Positions 14,753-22,259 of a stretch of 32,374 bases of DNA are shown here, one piece after another; the first letter of the stretch is position 1, and each line of letters opens with the position of its first letter. A program made the position numbers and the translations under genes. The notes beneath the pieces were generated by a model. That model was given only the letters and a program-made list of their open reading frames with translations. It did no database searches and had not been told where the DNA came from. The DNA is from DASVSE01 sp036399715 (lineage in GTDB: Bacteria > Bacteroidota > Rhodothermia > Rhodothermales > Rubricoccaceae): positions 1-32,374 of the forward strand of contig DASWMO010000149.1 in the NCBI GenBank assembly GCA_036399715.1, in the 5' to 3' direction.

Positions 14753-16318
14753 ATGCCCCGTCGCCTCCTGTCTGTCTCCCGCCGCCTCTCTGCCGTCCTC
14801 GCTGCGGCACTCCTCGGCCTCACCGTGCCAGCGCGGGCGCAGGTCGGGATCCCGCAGATCCCCGGCATGGCCATCGACTCGACGCTGCTGCGCTTCAACC
14901 CCGTCTCGCAGCTCGCGGCCGGGCTGGGCTTCACGACCATCGACGGCGGTGCCGAGGAGGGGCAGTTCGTGCTCATCCAACTCCAGCCCGAGCTGGACCT
15001 CCGCGCCTTCGGCGCCCCGCAGGTCGGGCTCGGCATCGACGCGCCGCTACGCTTCCAGATCGGCGGCGGGGCCGACAGCACGGGCGCGCTGCGCTTCCGC
15101 GGCGAGGACTACGACGACCGCAACGAGGTCCTGTCGATTCTGCGCTACGTCCGCTACGGTCAGAAGGGGACGGACGGGGCGCTCTATGCGCGCTTCGGGG
15201 CGGTCGACTTCGGGCGCATCGGCTACGGCGCGCTCGTCGAGGCATACCGCAACGAGGTCGGGCAGGACGCGCGGGCACGCGGCGCCGAGTTCGACCTCGA
15301 CCTCGGCGGGGTGGGCGTCGAGACCCTCTACGGGTCCTTCTCGCGGCCGGGCGTCTACGCCGGGCGCGGCTTCCTACGGCCGCTGCGCCTGATGGGCGAC
15401 GAGGCCGGCGGCCTCAACGACCTCACGGTCGGCCTCACGCTCGCCGGCGATCTCAACGAGCGCGGCGGCTACGTCAACGCCGCCGCCCCCGGCGAGCCGT
15501 TCTTCCTCGGGACGGCCGCCGACGGCACGCCAACCGCGGCAGGCGTCGCCGGCGTCGAGGACCGTGGCACGCTGAGTGCCGTCAGCCTCGACGTCGGGCT
15601 GCGCATCGCGTCGAACGGGCTCGTCAACATCGGCCTGTACACCAACGCGACGCGCTTCTCGGGCACGACGGCGACGGGCGGGAGCGGGACCGGCGGGACG
15701 GCGGGCGTGCTCCTCTCGGTCGCCCCGCCCGAGGCGACGGGCTCGCGCTTCGACGCGCGCCTCGAAGCCGTCTACGGCGGCGAGGGCTACCTCCCGAGCG
15801 TCTTCAACGCGTTCTACGAGGTCGAGCGGCTGTTCATCGTCGACTCGGTCGCGGTGCCTGTCGAGGGCGGGCTTCCGGGCCAGACCGTCCAGCGGGCGCG
15901 CTTCCAGTCGCGCCGCAACGAACTCGCGGCCACGCCTGCGCAGGGCGGCATCGTCGCGCAGGCGTCGGCCGTGCTGCTCGGCTTTCTGCGCATCGAAGGG
16001 CGCTACCAGCAGCTGTTCGACCTCGGCGCGACGGGCTGGGCGCACGCCGGGGCGGACCTGCTGCTGCCGAACAACGTCGCCTTCCTGCGCGCGGGCATGG
16101 ACCGCTGGAACATCGGCGGGGACCAGCTCACGAACTCGGACGCGCAGGGCCGCGATCTCTCGATGCAGGTGGAGGCGGGCCTTCACCTCTCGCCGTACCT
16201 CCTCGTCGGCGGCATCGCGCAGCGCGCCTTCGCGCCGGTCTACGCCGGCGGGCGCGTCGTGACGGTGGTCCGGCAGGACCGCTTCGAGCCCGTCGTTCAG
16301 GCCGTGCTGCCGTTCTGA
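14753..16318 (+). CDS. Probable outer-membrane beta-barrel protein, unknown family
   Basis: A 521-residue exported protein. Residues 1-29 are a signal peptide (MPRRLLSVSRRLSAVLAAAL, ending VPARA before QVGIP). The mature part is made of alternating polar/hydrophobic strands (QFVLIQLQPELDLRAFG, VGLGIDAPLRFQIGGG, LSAVSLDVGLRIASNGLVNI, ASAVLLGFLRIEGRYQQLF), with Gly/Asp-rich turns, and ends in phenylalanine (VQAVLPF), the usual last residue of outer-membrane barrels. I recognise no specific family; it looks like a 16-or-so-strand barrel of the type common in marine Rhodothermota. ATG 14753 is chosen because it starts the signal peptide; the frame is open for 207 nt further upstream without similarity to a leader. 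It precedes transketolase by 72 nt, but a functional tie is not evident. Confidence 0.75.
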   Translation: MPRRLLSVSRRLSAVLAAALLGLTVPARAQVGIPQIPGMAIDSTLLRFNPVSQLAAGLGFTTIDGGAEEGQFVLIQLQPELDLRAFGAPQVGLGIDAPLRFQIGGGADSTGALRFRGEDYDDRNEVLSILRYVRYGQKGTDGALYARFGAVDFGRIGYGALVEAYRNEVGQDARARGAEFDLDLGGVGVETLYGSFSRPGVYAGRGFLRPLRLMGDEAGGLNDLTVGLTLAGDLNERGGYVNAAAPGEPFFLGTAADGTPTAAGVAGVEDRGTLSAVSLDVGLRIASNGLVNIGLYTNATRFSGTTATGGSGTGGTAGVLLSVAPPEATGSRFDARLEAVYGGEGYLPSVFNAFYEVERLFIVDSVAVPVEGGLPGQTVQRARFQSRRNELAATPAQGGIVAQASAVLLGFLRIEGRYQQLFDLGATGWAHAGADLLLPNNVAFLRAGMDRWNIGGDQLTNSDAQGRDLSMQVEAGLHLSPYLLVGGIAQRAFAPVYAGGRVVTVVRQDRFEPVVQAVLPF

Positions 16319-16390
16319 GAGGCTCGGGCGCACCCGGAGAGAACCGGCTGGCGCGGCGCGGGTAGGTCTGTCCCCTCTCTGCCCGACCCG

Positions 16391-18463
16391 ATGGCCGACT
16401 CCCCGACGACGGACACTGCGACGCGCCCCGCGACCGGGCGGACGCACGCCGAGCGCGCGCGCCTCGAAACGCTCGCCGCCAACACGATCCGCGCGCTCAC
16501 CATTGACGCCGTCGAGGCGGCCGAGAGCGGCCACGCCGGCCTCCCGATGGGCATGGCCGACGCCGCGACCGTCTTGTGGACGCGCTTTCTCAAGCACGAC
16601 CCTACGGACCCCGCGTGGGCGGACCGCGACCGGTTCGTGCTCTCGGCCGGCCACGGCTCGATGCTCCTCTACAGCCTGCTCCACCTCAGCGGGTACGACG
16701 TCTCCCTCGACGACCTCCGGGCGTTCCGGACGCTCGGCTCGAAGACGCCCGGCCACCCCGAGGTAAAGCACACGCCCGGCGTCGAGGCCACGACGGGCCC
16801 GCTCGGGCAGGGCCTCGCGATGGCCGTCGGCCTCGCCCTCGCCGAGCGCCACCTCGCGGCAGTGTTCAACACGCCGGACCACGTCGTCGTCGGCCACTAC
16901 ACCTACGTCATCGCGTCCGACGGCGACCTGCAGGAGGGCGTCACCAACGAGGCGTCCTCGCTCGCGGGCACGCAGGGGCTCGGGACGCTCGTCGTGCTCT
17001 ACGACGACAACGAGGTCTCGATCGACGGCCGGACGTCGCTCTCGTTCACCGAGAACGTCCCCGCCCGCTACGAGGCGCTCGGCTGGCACGTCATCCGCGA
17101 CGTCGACGGCCACGATAACGAGGCGGTCGCCCGGGCCATTGAGATCGCCCGCAACACCCTCGACCGGCCCAGCCTCATCGCGTGCCGCACGACGATCGGC
17201 TACGGCTCGCCGAACAAGGCCGGCAAATCGTCCATCCACTCCGACGCGCTCGGCGTCGACGAGATCAACGCGACCAAGGACAATCTCGGCATCCCCCGCG
17301 ACCCCCTTTTCCTCGTCCCCGACGAGGCGACGACGCTCTTCCACGAGGGTGCCGCGCGCGGACAGGCCGCGCACGCCGAGTGGACCGAGCGCCTCGCCCG
17401 CTACGCCGCCGACGCACCCGACAAGGCGGCCGAGTTCCACCGCCGCCTCGACGGTGCGGGCCGCCTGCCCGACGGTTGGAAGGACGCCCTGCCCACGTTC
17501 GAGCCCGACCCGAAGGGCATCGCTACGCGCGCCGCATCCGGCAAGACGCTCGACGCGCTCGCGGCCGTCCTGCCCGAACTCGTCGGCGGCTCGGCCGACC
17601 TCACGCCGTCCAACAACACGCTTGCCAAGGGCATGGCGGACATGAACCAGGGCGCGCCGGGCGGGCGCTACGTCCACTACGGCATCCGCGAGCACGGCAT
17701 GGCGGCCGTCCTGAACGGGATGGCGCTCCACGGCGGCATCCGGCCCTACGGCGGGACGTTCCTCGTCTTCTCGGACTACTGCAAGCCGGCCGTCCGCCTC
17801 GCGGCTCTCATGAAAACGACGCCCGTGTTCGTGTTCACGCACGACACCGTCGGGCTCGGGCAGGACGGGCCGACGCACCAGCCGGTCGAGCAGCTTGCGG
17901 GCCTGCGCGCGATCCCGGACCTGCTCGTGATCCGCCCGGCCGACGCCAACGAGACGGCCGCGGCGTGGGCCGTCGCCCTCGACCAGGCACACCGGCCGAC
18001 GGCCCTCGCGCTCTCGCGCCAGGCCCTCCCGACGCTCGCCGGGACGAAAGAGCGCGCCCTCGACGGCGTCGCCCGAGGCGCCTACATCGTCGACGACTGT
18101 GAGGGCACGCCGGACGTGATCCTCGTCGGCGCGGGCTCCGAGGTCGCGCTCTGCATCGCGGCCAAGGCGCAACTGGACGATCTCGCCGTTCGCGTCGTCT
18201 CGATGCCGTGCAGCCGCCTCTTTTTCGAGCAGGACGATGCGGTCCGCGAGGCCGTGTTGCCCACGGCCGTCCGCGCGCGCGTCGCCGTCGAGGCGGGCAG
18301 CCCGGACGGCTGGTACCGCGTCACGGGCCTCGACGGGCGCGTCGTCGGGCTAGACCGATTCGGCGAGTCGGGCCCCGGGCCGGAGGTCTATGCCGCGCTG
18401 GGCTTCACGCCCGAGGCCGTCGCCGAGGCGGCCCGCGAGGTCGCGTCGGCCGCACGGACATGA
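16391..18463 (+). CDS. tkt: Transketolase
   Basis: A 690-residue thiamine-diphosphate enzyme that moves two-carbon units between sugar phosphates in the pentose phosphate pathway. N-terminal landmarks: ESGHAGLPMGMADAATVLW, SAGHGSMLLYSLLHLSGYD, TTGPLGQGLAMAVGLALAER, and the diphosphate/metal site SDGDLQEGVTNEASSLAG with YDDNEVSIDG. The pyrimidine domain has GGSADLTPSNNT, YGIREHGMAAVLNGMALHGG and HDTVGLGQDGPTHQPVEQL; the C-terminal domain has SMPCSRLFFEQD. Length is normal. It has an N-terminal 20-residue polar lead (MADSPTTDTATRPATGRTHA). The stop overlaps the cupin gene by 4 nt (ATGA), so it heads a tkt-cupin-rpe operon. Confidence 0.97.
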   Translation: MADSPTTDTATRPATGRTHAERARLETLAANTIRALTIDAVEAAESGHAGLPMGMADAATVLWTRFLKHDPTDPAWADRDRFVLSAGHGSMLLYSLLHLSGYDVSLDDLRAFRTLGSKTPGHPEVKHTPGVEATTGPLGQGLAMAVGLALAERHLAAVFNTPDHVVVGHYTYVIASDGDLQEGVTNEASSLAGTQGLGTLVVLYDDNEVSIDGRTSLSFTENVPARYEALGWHVIRDVDGHDNEAVARAIEIARNTLDRPSLIACRTTIGYGSPNKAGKSSIHSDALGVDEINATKDNLGIPRDPLFLVPDEATTLFHEGAARGQAAHAEWTERLARYAADAPDKAAEFHRRLDGAGRLPDGWKDALPTFEPDPKGIATRAASGKTLDALAAVLPELVGGSADLTPSNNTLAKGMADMNQGAPGGRYVHYGIREHGMAAVLNGMALHGGIRPYGGTFLVFSDYCKPAVRLAALMKTTPVFVFTHDTVGLGQDGPTHQPVEQLAGLRAIPDLLVIRPADANETAAAWAVALDQAHRPTALALSRQALPTLAGTKERALDGVARGAYIVDDCEGTPDVILVGAGSEVALCIAAKAQLDDLAVRVVSMPCSRLFFEQDDAVREAVLPTAVRARVAVEAGSPDGWYRVTGLDGRVVGLDRFGESGPGPEVYAALGFTPEAVAEAAREVASAART

Positions 18464-18822
18464 GCAGCCGGCTGACCGTCGCGGCCGGCCTCGACGCCGT
18501 CCGTGCCGCCCGCGAGGCGTCCGGCGCGTGCCACGCCCGAATGCTCCGCCACGGCACGCTCGCCGTCGAGTTCTACGCCCCGGTGGAAACGGACCACCCG
18601 CTCCCGCACCCCCGCGACGCCGCCTTCGTCATCGCGGCCGGGTCGGCGACGTCCGTCTGCGGCGGCGAGCCGCACCCGGTCGAGCCCGGCGAGGTCGTGT
18701 TCGTCGCCGCCGGGACGGCGCACCACTTCGAGGAAGCCTCGGGCGACTTCGCGGCGTGGGTCCTCTTTTACGGGCCTGTCGGCGGCGAAGGCCCCGACGC
18801 CGAAATCCCGCCACATCGGTGA
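18460..18822 (+). CDS. Small cupin-domain protein
   Basis: A 120-residue single-domain cupin. The second cupin motif is clear (EPGEVVFVAAGTAHHFEEAS); the first is degenerate (TDHPLPHPRDAAFVIAAGS), keeping two His. FAAWVLFYGPV forms a late strand. Such proteins bind a metal and may be isomerases, dioxygenases or sensors; the substrate cannot be read from sequence. ATG 18460 overlaps the transketolase stop by 4 nt, and its own stop (18820-18822) overlaps a GTG by 4 nt, which opens the small reading frame before rpe. Its tight place between two pentose-phosphate enzymes suggests a sugar-phosphate-related role, but that is inference. Confidence 0.78.
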   Translation: MSSRLTVAAGLDAVRAAREASGACHARMLRHGTLAVEFYAPVETDHPLPHPRDAAFVIAAGSATSVCGGEPHPVEPGEVVFVAAGTAHHFEEASGDFAAWVLFYGPVGGEGPDAEIPPHR

Positions 18823-18869
18823 CCCTCCAGCCCTCCGTCCTCGCGGCCAAGACCCGGCAGCCTCAATGA
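18819..18869 (+). other. 16-codon reading frame, vestigial duplicate of the rpe start
   Basis: GTG 18819 overlaps the cupin stop (GTGA) and opens a frame reading VTLQPSVLAAKTRQPQ before TGA at 18867-18869; that TGA overlaps the rpe ATG (ATGA). The peptide resembles the true rpe N-terminus (MILAPSVLAADFGRLNE). At DNA level the first 30 nt of each match at 24 positions, with an offset of 47 nt, so it is most simply a short tandem duplication of the gene start. As 47 is not a multiple of three, the two copies are in different frames. It may now act as a translational relay between cupin and rpe. Confidence 0.6.
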
Positions 18870-19531
18870 TCCTTGCGCCCTCCGTCCTCGCTGCCGATTT
18901 CGGTCGCCTCAACGAGCACCTCGGCGAGGCACTCACGGCCGGCGCGGACTGGCTCCACGTCGACGTGATGGACGGCCTCTTCGTGCCCAACATCAGCTTC
19001 GGAGCGCCCGTGATGCGCGGCATCCGCGCGCTCGCTGAGGCCCACGGCGTGCCGCTCGACGTGCACCTGATGATCGAAGACCCGGACCGCTACCTCACCG
19101 ACTTCGCCGCGGCCGGCGCGGCGACGATCACGGTCCACCAGGAGGTGTGTCGGCACCTCCACCGGACCGTCGCAGCGATCCGCGACCTGGGCTGCCGAGC
19201 GGGCGTCGCGCTCAACCCGGCGACGCCGCCCGAGACGCTGAGCGAGATCCTGCCGGACCTCGACCTTGTGCTCGTGATGTCCGTCAACCCCGGCTTCGGC
19301 GGGCAGGCGTTCATCCCGGGCGCGCTCGGCAAGGTGCGCCGGCTACGCTCGGCCGTCCGGGCGCTCGGCCGCGACGTGCAGATCGAGGTCGACGGTGGCG
19401 TGACGCCGGAGAACGCACGCGCGCTGGTAGACGCCGGGGCGGACGTGCTCGTCGCCGGGTCAGCCGTCTTCGCGGGCGACGTCGCGGTGAACGTCCGCGC
19501 CTTCCGGACGGCGCTCCTCACCTCCGCCTGA
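18866..19531 (+). CDS. rpe: Ribulose-phosphate 3-epimerase
   Basis: A 221-residue TIM-barrel enzyme that interconverts ribulose-5-phosphate and xylulose-5-phosphate. Diagnostic blocks in order: ILAPSVLAADFGRL, WLHVDVMDGLFVPNISFG (metal-binding His and catalytic Asp), LDVHLMIEDPDRYL, ALNPATPPETL, VMSVNPGFGGQAFIP, and VDGGVTPENARALVDAGADV with the phosphate-binding VAGSAVF. ATG 18866 begins the first beta strand, as in the family. It ends the tkt-cupin-rpe run, and the first lipoprotein of the array begins only 7 nt after its stop, so that gene probably belongs to the same transcript. Confidence 0.96.
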   Translation: MILAPSVLAADFGRLNEHLGEALTAGADWLHVDVMDGLFVPNISFGAPVMRGIRALAEAHGVPLDVHLMIEDPDRYLTDFAAAGAATITVHQEVCRHLHRTVAAIRDLGCRAGVALNPATPPETLSEILPDLDLVLVMSVNPGFGGQAFIPGALGKVRRLRSAVRALGRDVQIEVDGGVTPENARALVDAGADVLVAGSAVFAGDVAVNVRAFRTALLTSA

Positions 19532-19538
19532 GCCGCCG

Positions 19539-20492
19539 ATGACCGCTCGCTTCGGGCTCGCTCTACTCTCCGCGCTGGTCGGGCTCGCCGCATGCACGTC
19601 TCCCGAGGCGCCCGCCGCCGCTCTGCCCGGCCGCGCGGCCGACTCGGCGGATGTTCCTGTGCCCGCGGACACGCCCGAATCGCGCGCCGAGGCGGCCGGC
19701 CTGAGCCGCCGCCAGGCGCGCGCGCTCGCCGCGCTCGGCGTCCCGGTCTACGTGCCCACGCTGCCCGCGGGCTGGCGTCTGCTGAGCGCGACGACCGACT
19801 CGCTCGTCGACGGTGGCGGCGCGTGGCCCGAGGTGGTGCTCCGCTACCAGACCGACCGCGCGACGTGCCTCGCCGTCGTCGGGGCGTCCGAAGGGCTCGG
19901 CGACGTGATGGTGGACGAGCCTCCGTACGAGCGCGACGTCCGCGTGCCGGGCGTCCCGATGCACGGCCCGGCGCGCCTCGGGTGGGGCATCCCCGGCGAG
20001 CGCGCCGAGGGCTGGGAGGACGGCCGCGTCGCGACCGAGTGGTTCGGAACGGACGTGCTCGCGGTCCGCGTCGAGGCCGCGCCGGGCGACGACTGCGCGC
20101 CGGCCTCGCCCGAGGCGGCCGAGACGCTCCTCGCGTCGCTGCGCCCGCTCGACCCCGCCGACGACGCCGCCAACGTCGGCCCGGTCGCCTTCGCCGACGC
20201 GGCCGAGGCGGCGGGCGAGGACCCGGAAGCCGTCGCTCGGATGGCCTACGGGCCAGCCGAGCCCGGCGAGGGCCGGCAGGAGACCTCCGTCGAGACGCTG
20301 TTGCGCCGCCCGCGCGTCGCCGTCGTGCTCGTCACGACGACCGGCGGCGGCGACGACTCGGTCCGCGACGAGCGCATGCGCGTCGTGCTCACGCGCGGCC
20401 CCGCGGGCTGGCGCGTCCACTCGGCCGGACGGCAGGTCCGGTGCCAGCCCGGCCGTGGCCACGCCGACTGGTCGGCGGGGTTCTGCGTCTGA
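19539..20492 (+). CDS. Lipoprotein, first of four tandem paralogs, with extra C-terminal domain
   Basis: A 317-residue lipoprotein of a family I do not recognise. Lipobox LAAC (Cys19, then TSPEA). A low-complexity linker leads to the shared domain (about residues 47-205): ESRAEAAGLSRRQARALAALG, VPVYVPTLPAGWRLL, ATCLAVVGASEGLGDV (Cys110), RVPGVPMHGPARLGWGIPGE, AEGWEDGRVATEWF, DDCAPASPEAAETLLASLRP (Cys186). Unlike its three paralogs it carries about 110 further residues, with VETLLRRPRVAVVLVTTTGG, MRVVLTRGPAGWRVHSAG and a Cys-bearing end RQVRCQPGRGHADWSAGFC. The start is ATG 19539, 7 nt after the rpe stop, with no Shine-Dalgarno. Presumed to sit at the outer membrane, facing the periplasm or surface. 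Function unknown. Confidence 0.85.
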   Translation: MTARFGLALLSALVGLAACTSPEAPAAALPGRAADSADVPVPADTPESRAEAAGLSRRQARALAALGVPVYVPTLPAGWRLLSATTDSLVDGGGAWPEVVLRYQTDRATCLAVVGASEGLGDVMVDEPPYERDVRVPGVPMHGPARLGWGIPGERAEGWEDGRVATEWFGTDVLAVRVEAAPGDDCAPASPEAAETLLASLRPLDPADDAANVGPVAFADAAEAAGEDPEAVARMAYGPAEPGEGRQETSVETLLRRPRVAVVLVTTTGGGDDSVRDERMRVVLTRGPAGWRVHSAGRQVRCQPGRGHADWSAGFCV

Positions 20493-20614
20493 GGCTTGCT
20501 GGGACAGATCGGGCATTTGTGCACGCATGGGCGTGGGGCACGCAACGCGCTGTATTGTAGCGTGCGTCGCTGCCCGTGCGAGTGGCATCCTCCGATCACC
20601 CCTTCTACTGCCCT
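20493..20614 (+). promoter_or_regulatory. Spacer with AT-rich promoter-like patch
   Basis: 122 bp before the second paralog. It contains TGTATTGTAG at 20551-20560, a conspicuous AT-rich patch in GC-rich DNA with a -10-like TATTGT, and GCACGC (20538-20543) pairing with GCGTGC (20560-20565) around it. No good -35 lies at the normal distance, so promoter function is a guess. Confidence 0.25.
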
Positions 20615-21265
20615 ATGCCCCGTCTCTTGCCTGCGAGCGCCCTGCTTGCCGTTCTGCTCGTCCTCCCCGCCTGTACGGACGATTCGGCGTCGACCTCGGA
20701 CGCCACCCCGGCCGACTCCTCGGCGGCGGACCAATCACAGGTCGGCTCCTCGGGCACGAAGGCCGAACGCGCTGCCGCCGCCGGTCTCTCAGACAGCCAG
20801 ACCGCGGCGCTCGACTCGCTCGAGGTTCCGGTCTACATCCCCACCCTCCCCGAGGGCTGGACGCTCCAGGAGGCCACGACCGAACGGCTCGAAAGCGACG
20901 GGACGTTCTACCCCGGCTACGAACTCCATTACCGGACGGCCGCGCAGACGTGCCTCCACCTTATCGCCGCCTCCGAAGGCCTCGGCGACGTGTTCGTGAT
21001 GGAGCCCCCGCACACCCGCGAGGTCGCCGTCCCCGGCGTCCCGACGGAAGGCCCGGCCCACCTCGGGTGGGGCGTCGCCGGCGAGACGGCGGAGGGCTGG
21101 GAAGGCGCCCGCGTCGCGACGGAGTGGTTCCGGACGGGCGACCTCTCCCTCTCGCTCCAGTCGCCCGACGACGCGGACGCGTGCAGGCCGGCCTCGCCCG
21201 AGGACGCAGAGGCCTTCCTCGCCTCGCTCCGCGCGCTCGACCCCACCGACGACACGGCCAACTAG
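20615..21265 (+). CDS. Lipoprotein, second tandem paralog
   Basis: A 216-residue lipoprotein of the same family. Lipobox LPAC (Cys20, then TDDSA), then a Ser/Asp/Ala-rich linker (residues about 21-48). Shared domain: TKAERAAAAGLSDSQTAALD, VPVYIPTLPEGWTLQEATTE, QTCLHLIAASEGLGDV (Cys113), VAVPGVPTEGPAHLGWGVAG, AEGWEGARVATEWF, DACRPASPEDAEAFLASLRA (Cys190). It ends directly after the domain (LDPTDDTAN). ATG 20615 starts the signal peptide; the frame is open 39 nt upstream. It is closest to the first paralog in the central part (ASEGLGDV). Confidence 0.83.
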   Translation: MPRLLPASALLAVLLVLPACTDDSASTSDATPADSSAADQSQVGSSGTKAERAAAAGLSDSQTAALDSLEVPVYIPTLPEGWTLQEATTERLESDGTFYPGYELHYRTAAQTCLHLIAASEGLGDVFVMEPPHTREVAVPGVPTEGPAHLGWGVAGETAEGWEGARVATEWFRTGDLSLSLQSPDDADACRPASPEDAEAFLASLRALDPTDDTAN

Positions 21266-21278
21266 ACAGACACCGATC

Positions 21279-21337
21279 GCGTGCGAGGCCGACGGACGAC
21301 CGAGGCATCTGACTCGCACGCGCCGGTCCGGGGGACC
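21279..21337. terminator. Two stem-loops between second and third paralogs
   Basis: A perfect 8-bp stem GCGTGCGA (21279-21286) / TCGCACGC (21314-21321) with a 27-nt loop, then GGTCC-GGG-GGACC (21325-21337). They follow the second paralog by 13 nt. A terminator or processed 3' end is plausible; T-runs are absent. Confidence 0.45.
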
Positions 21338-21410
21338 CTCTCTCACCAGACCGGGACGTCACGCCGGCACGCTTTCTCCGACCGTTTTCTCACCCACGCC
21401 TGACGCGCTC

Positions 21411-22058
21411 ATGCCCACTCGTTCACTCCGCCTCCTAATCGGCTCGCTGCTGGTCCTCTCCGCCTGCACGTCCGAAACGGCGGGCGATTCCGCCTCGACC
21501 GACGCTGGCGCAGCCGACACGACAGCAGTAGGTCAGGCTAACACCTCTGGCACGATGGCCGAGCGTGCTGCGGCCGCTGGCCTCTCGGACGAGCAGGTAG
21601 CCGCGCTCGACTCGACTGGCATCCCCGTCTACCTCCCCGTCCTCCCCGACGGCTGGACGCTCGTGGAGGCCGTTACGAACCGCGACGAGGAGTACGATCC
21701 GTCCGTCCCCTTCTACTCGCTGACGTACCTGACCCCCGATAGCACCAACGTGTTCGTTTATGGAACGGAGGGGCCAGGTGTGCCGTGGGCGAGTGCCCCG
21801 CTGAACACACGCACCGTGGCCGTCCCCGGCGTCCCGACGAGCGGGCCTGTCCGGCTCGGGTGGAGCGGCGTGGGAGAACAGGCGGAGGGGTGGGAGAACG
21901 GCATCGTCCAGACCGAGGGGTTCGGGCCGGATGGGCACACCTACGCGGTCGGGACCACGTATGAGGAGGACCAGCGGGTGGCCTCGGTCGGTGACGTCGA
22001 GACGCTCCTCACGTCGCTCCGCGCGCTCGACCCGGACATGGACGTCGCGCCGAACTAA
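21411..22058 (+). CDS. Lipoprotein, third tandem paralog (both conserved cysteines lost)
   Basis: A 215-residue lipoprotein. Lipobox LSAC (Cys19, then TSETA), linker with DAGAADTTA (also in paralog four), then the shared domain: TMAERAAAAGLSDEQVAALD, IPVYLPVLPDGWTLVEAVTN, VAVPGVPTSGPVRLGWSGVG, AEGWENGIVQTEGF, GDVETLLTSLRALDPDMD. At the two positions where the other three copies have Cys, this one reads STNVF (Asn) and EEDQRVAS (no Cys); apart from the lipobox cysteine it has none. The central SEGLGDV-like loop is replaced by TEGPGVPWASAP. The start ATG follows a C/T-rich leader. It is most similar to paralog four. Confidence 0.83.
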   Translation: MPTRSLRLLIGSLLVLSACTSETAGDSASTDAGAADTTAVGQANTSGTMAERAAAAGLSDEQVAALDSTGIPVYLPVLPDGWTLVEAVTNRDEEYDPSVPFYSLTYLTPDSTNVFVYGTEGPGVPWASAPLNTRTVAVPGVPTSGPVRLGWSGVGEQAEGWENGIVQTEGFGPDGHTYAVGTTYEEDQRVASVGDVETLLTSLRALDPDMDVAPN

Positions 22059-22076
22059 AGGCGCCCTAGCCGTCCT

Positions 22077-22143
22077 TCACGTGTGGGTCGCGCCAGGCGC
22101 GATCCGAGGACCCGCCAAGAGGGGCGGTGGGACGTCCACGTGA
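22077..22143 (+). other. Structured intergenic element, possible three-way junction RNA
   Basis: Outer stem TCACGTG (22077-22083) / CACGTGA (22137-22143) encloses two inner inverted repeats: GGGTCGCGCC-A-GGCGCGATCC (22085-22105, one mismatch; effective loop CCAGG) and a CCGCC...GGCGG stem around 22112-22130. It lies 19 nt after the third paralog. A terminator or small structured RNA would fit. No known riboswitch class is recognised. Confidence 0.4.
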
Positions 22144-22157
22144 GAGAGGCGCTAGCC

Positions 22158-22201
22158 TTTGGAATCACACAAGTTGCTAACTGCGCGATGTTCGGTATCC
22201 T
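22158..22201 (+). promoter_or_regulatory. Candidate promoter for the fourth paralog
   Basis: An AT-richer island. TTGCTA (22174-22179) and TATCCT (22196-22201) are separated by 16 nt and match four of six bases each of the -35/-10 consensus; TTTG (22158-22161) also resembles the Bacteroidota -33 element, but the following TAACTGCG is only 16 nt away. It is a candidate only. Confidence 0.25.
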
Positions 22202-22259
22202 CGGGAGCCTCGCAGACCACAGCCGGGCCTCGCGCAACCACCCACTCACCTAAACCCAC

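Noticed and set aside
15374..18172. A 932-residue minus-strand open frame opposite the barrel and transketolase genes
   Set aside because: It is antisense to two genes with clear homology and has the Arg/Gly/Asp-rich composition typical of GC-rich shadow frames.
18819..18866. A frameshift in rpe with the real start at GTG 18819
   Set aside because: The ATG at 18866 already gives a complete, normal epimerase N-terminus; joining the frames would duplicate the first strand.
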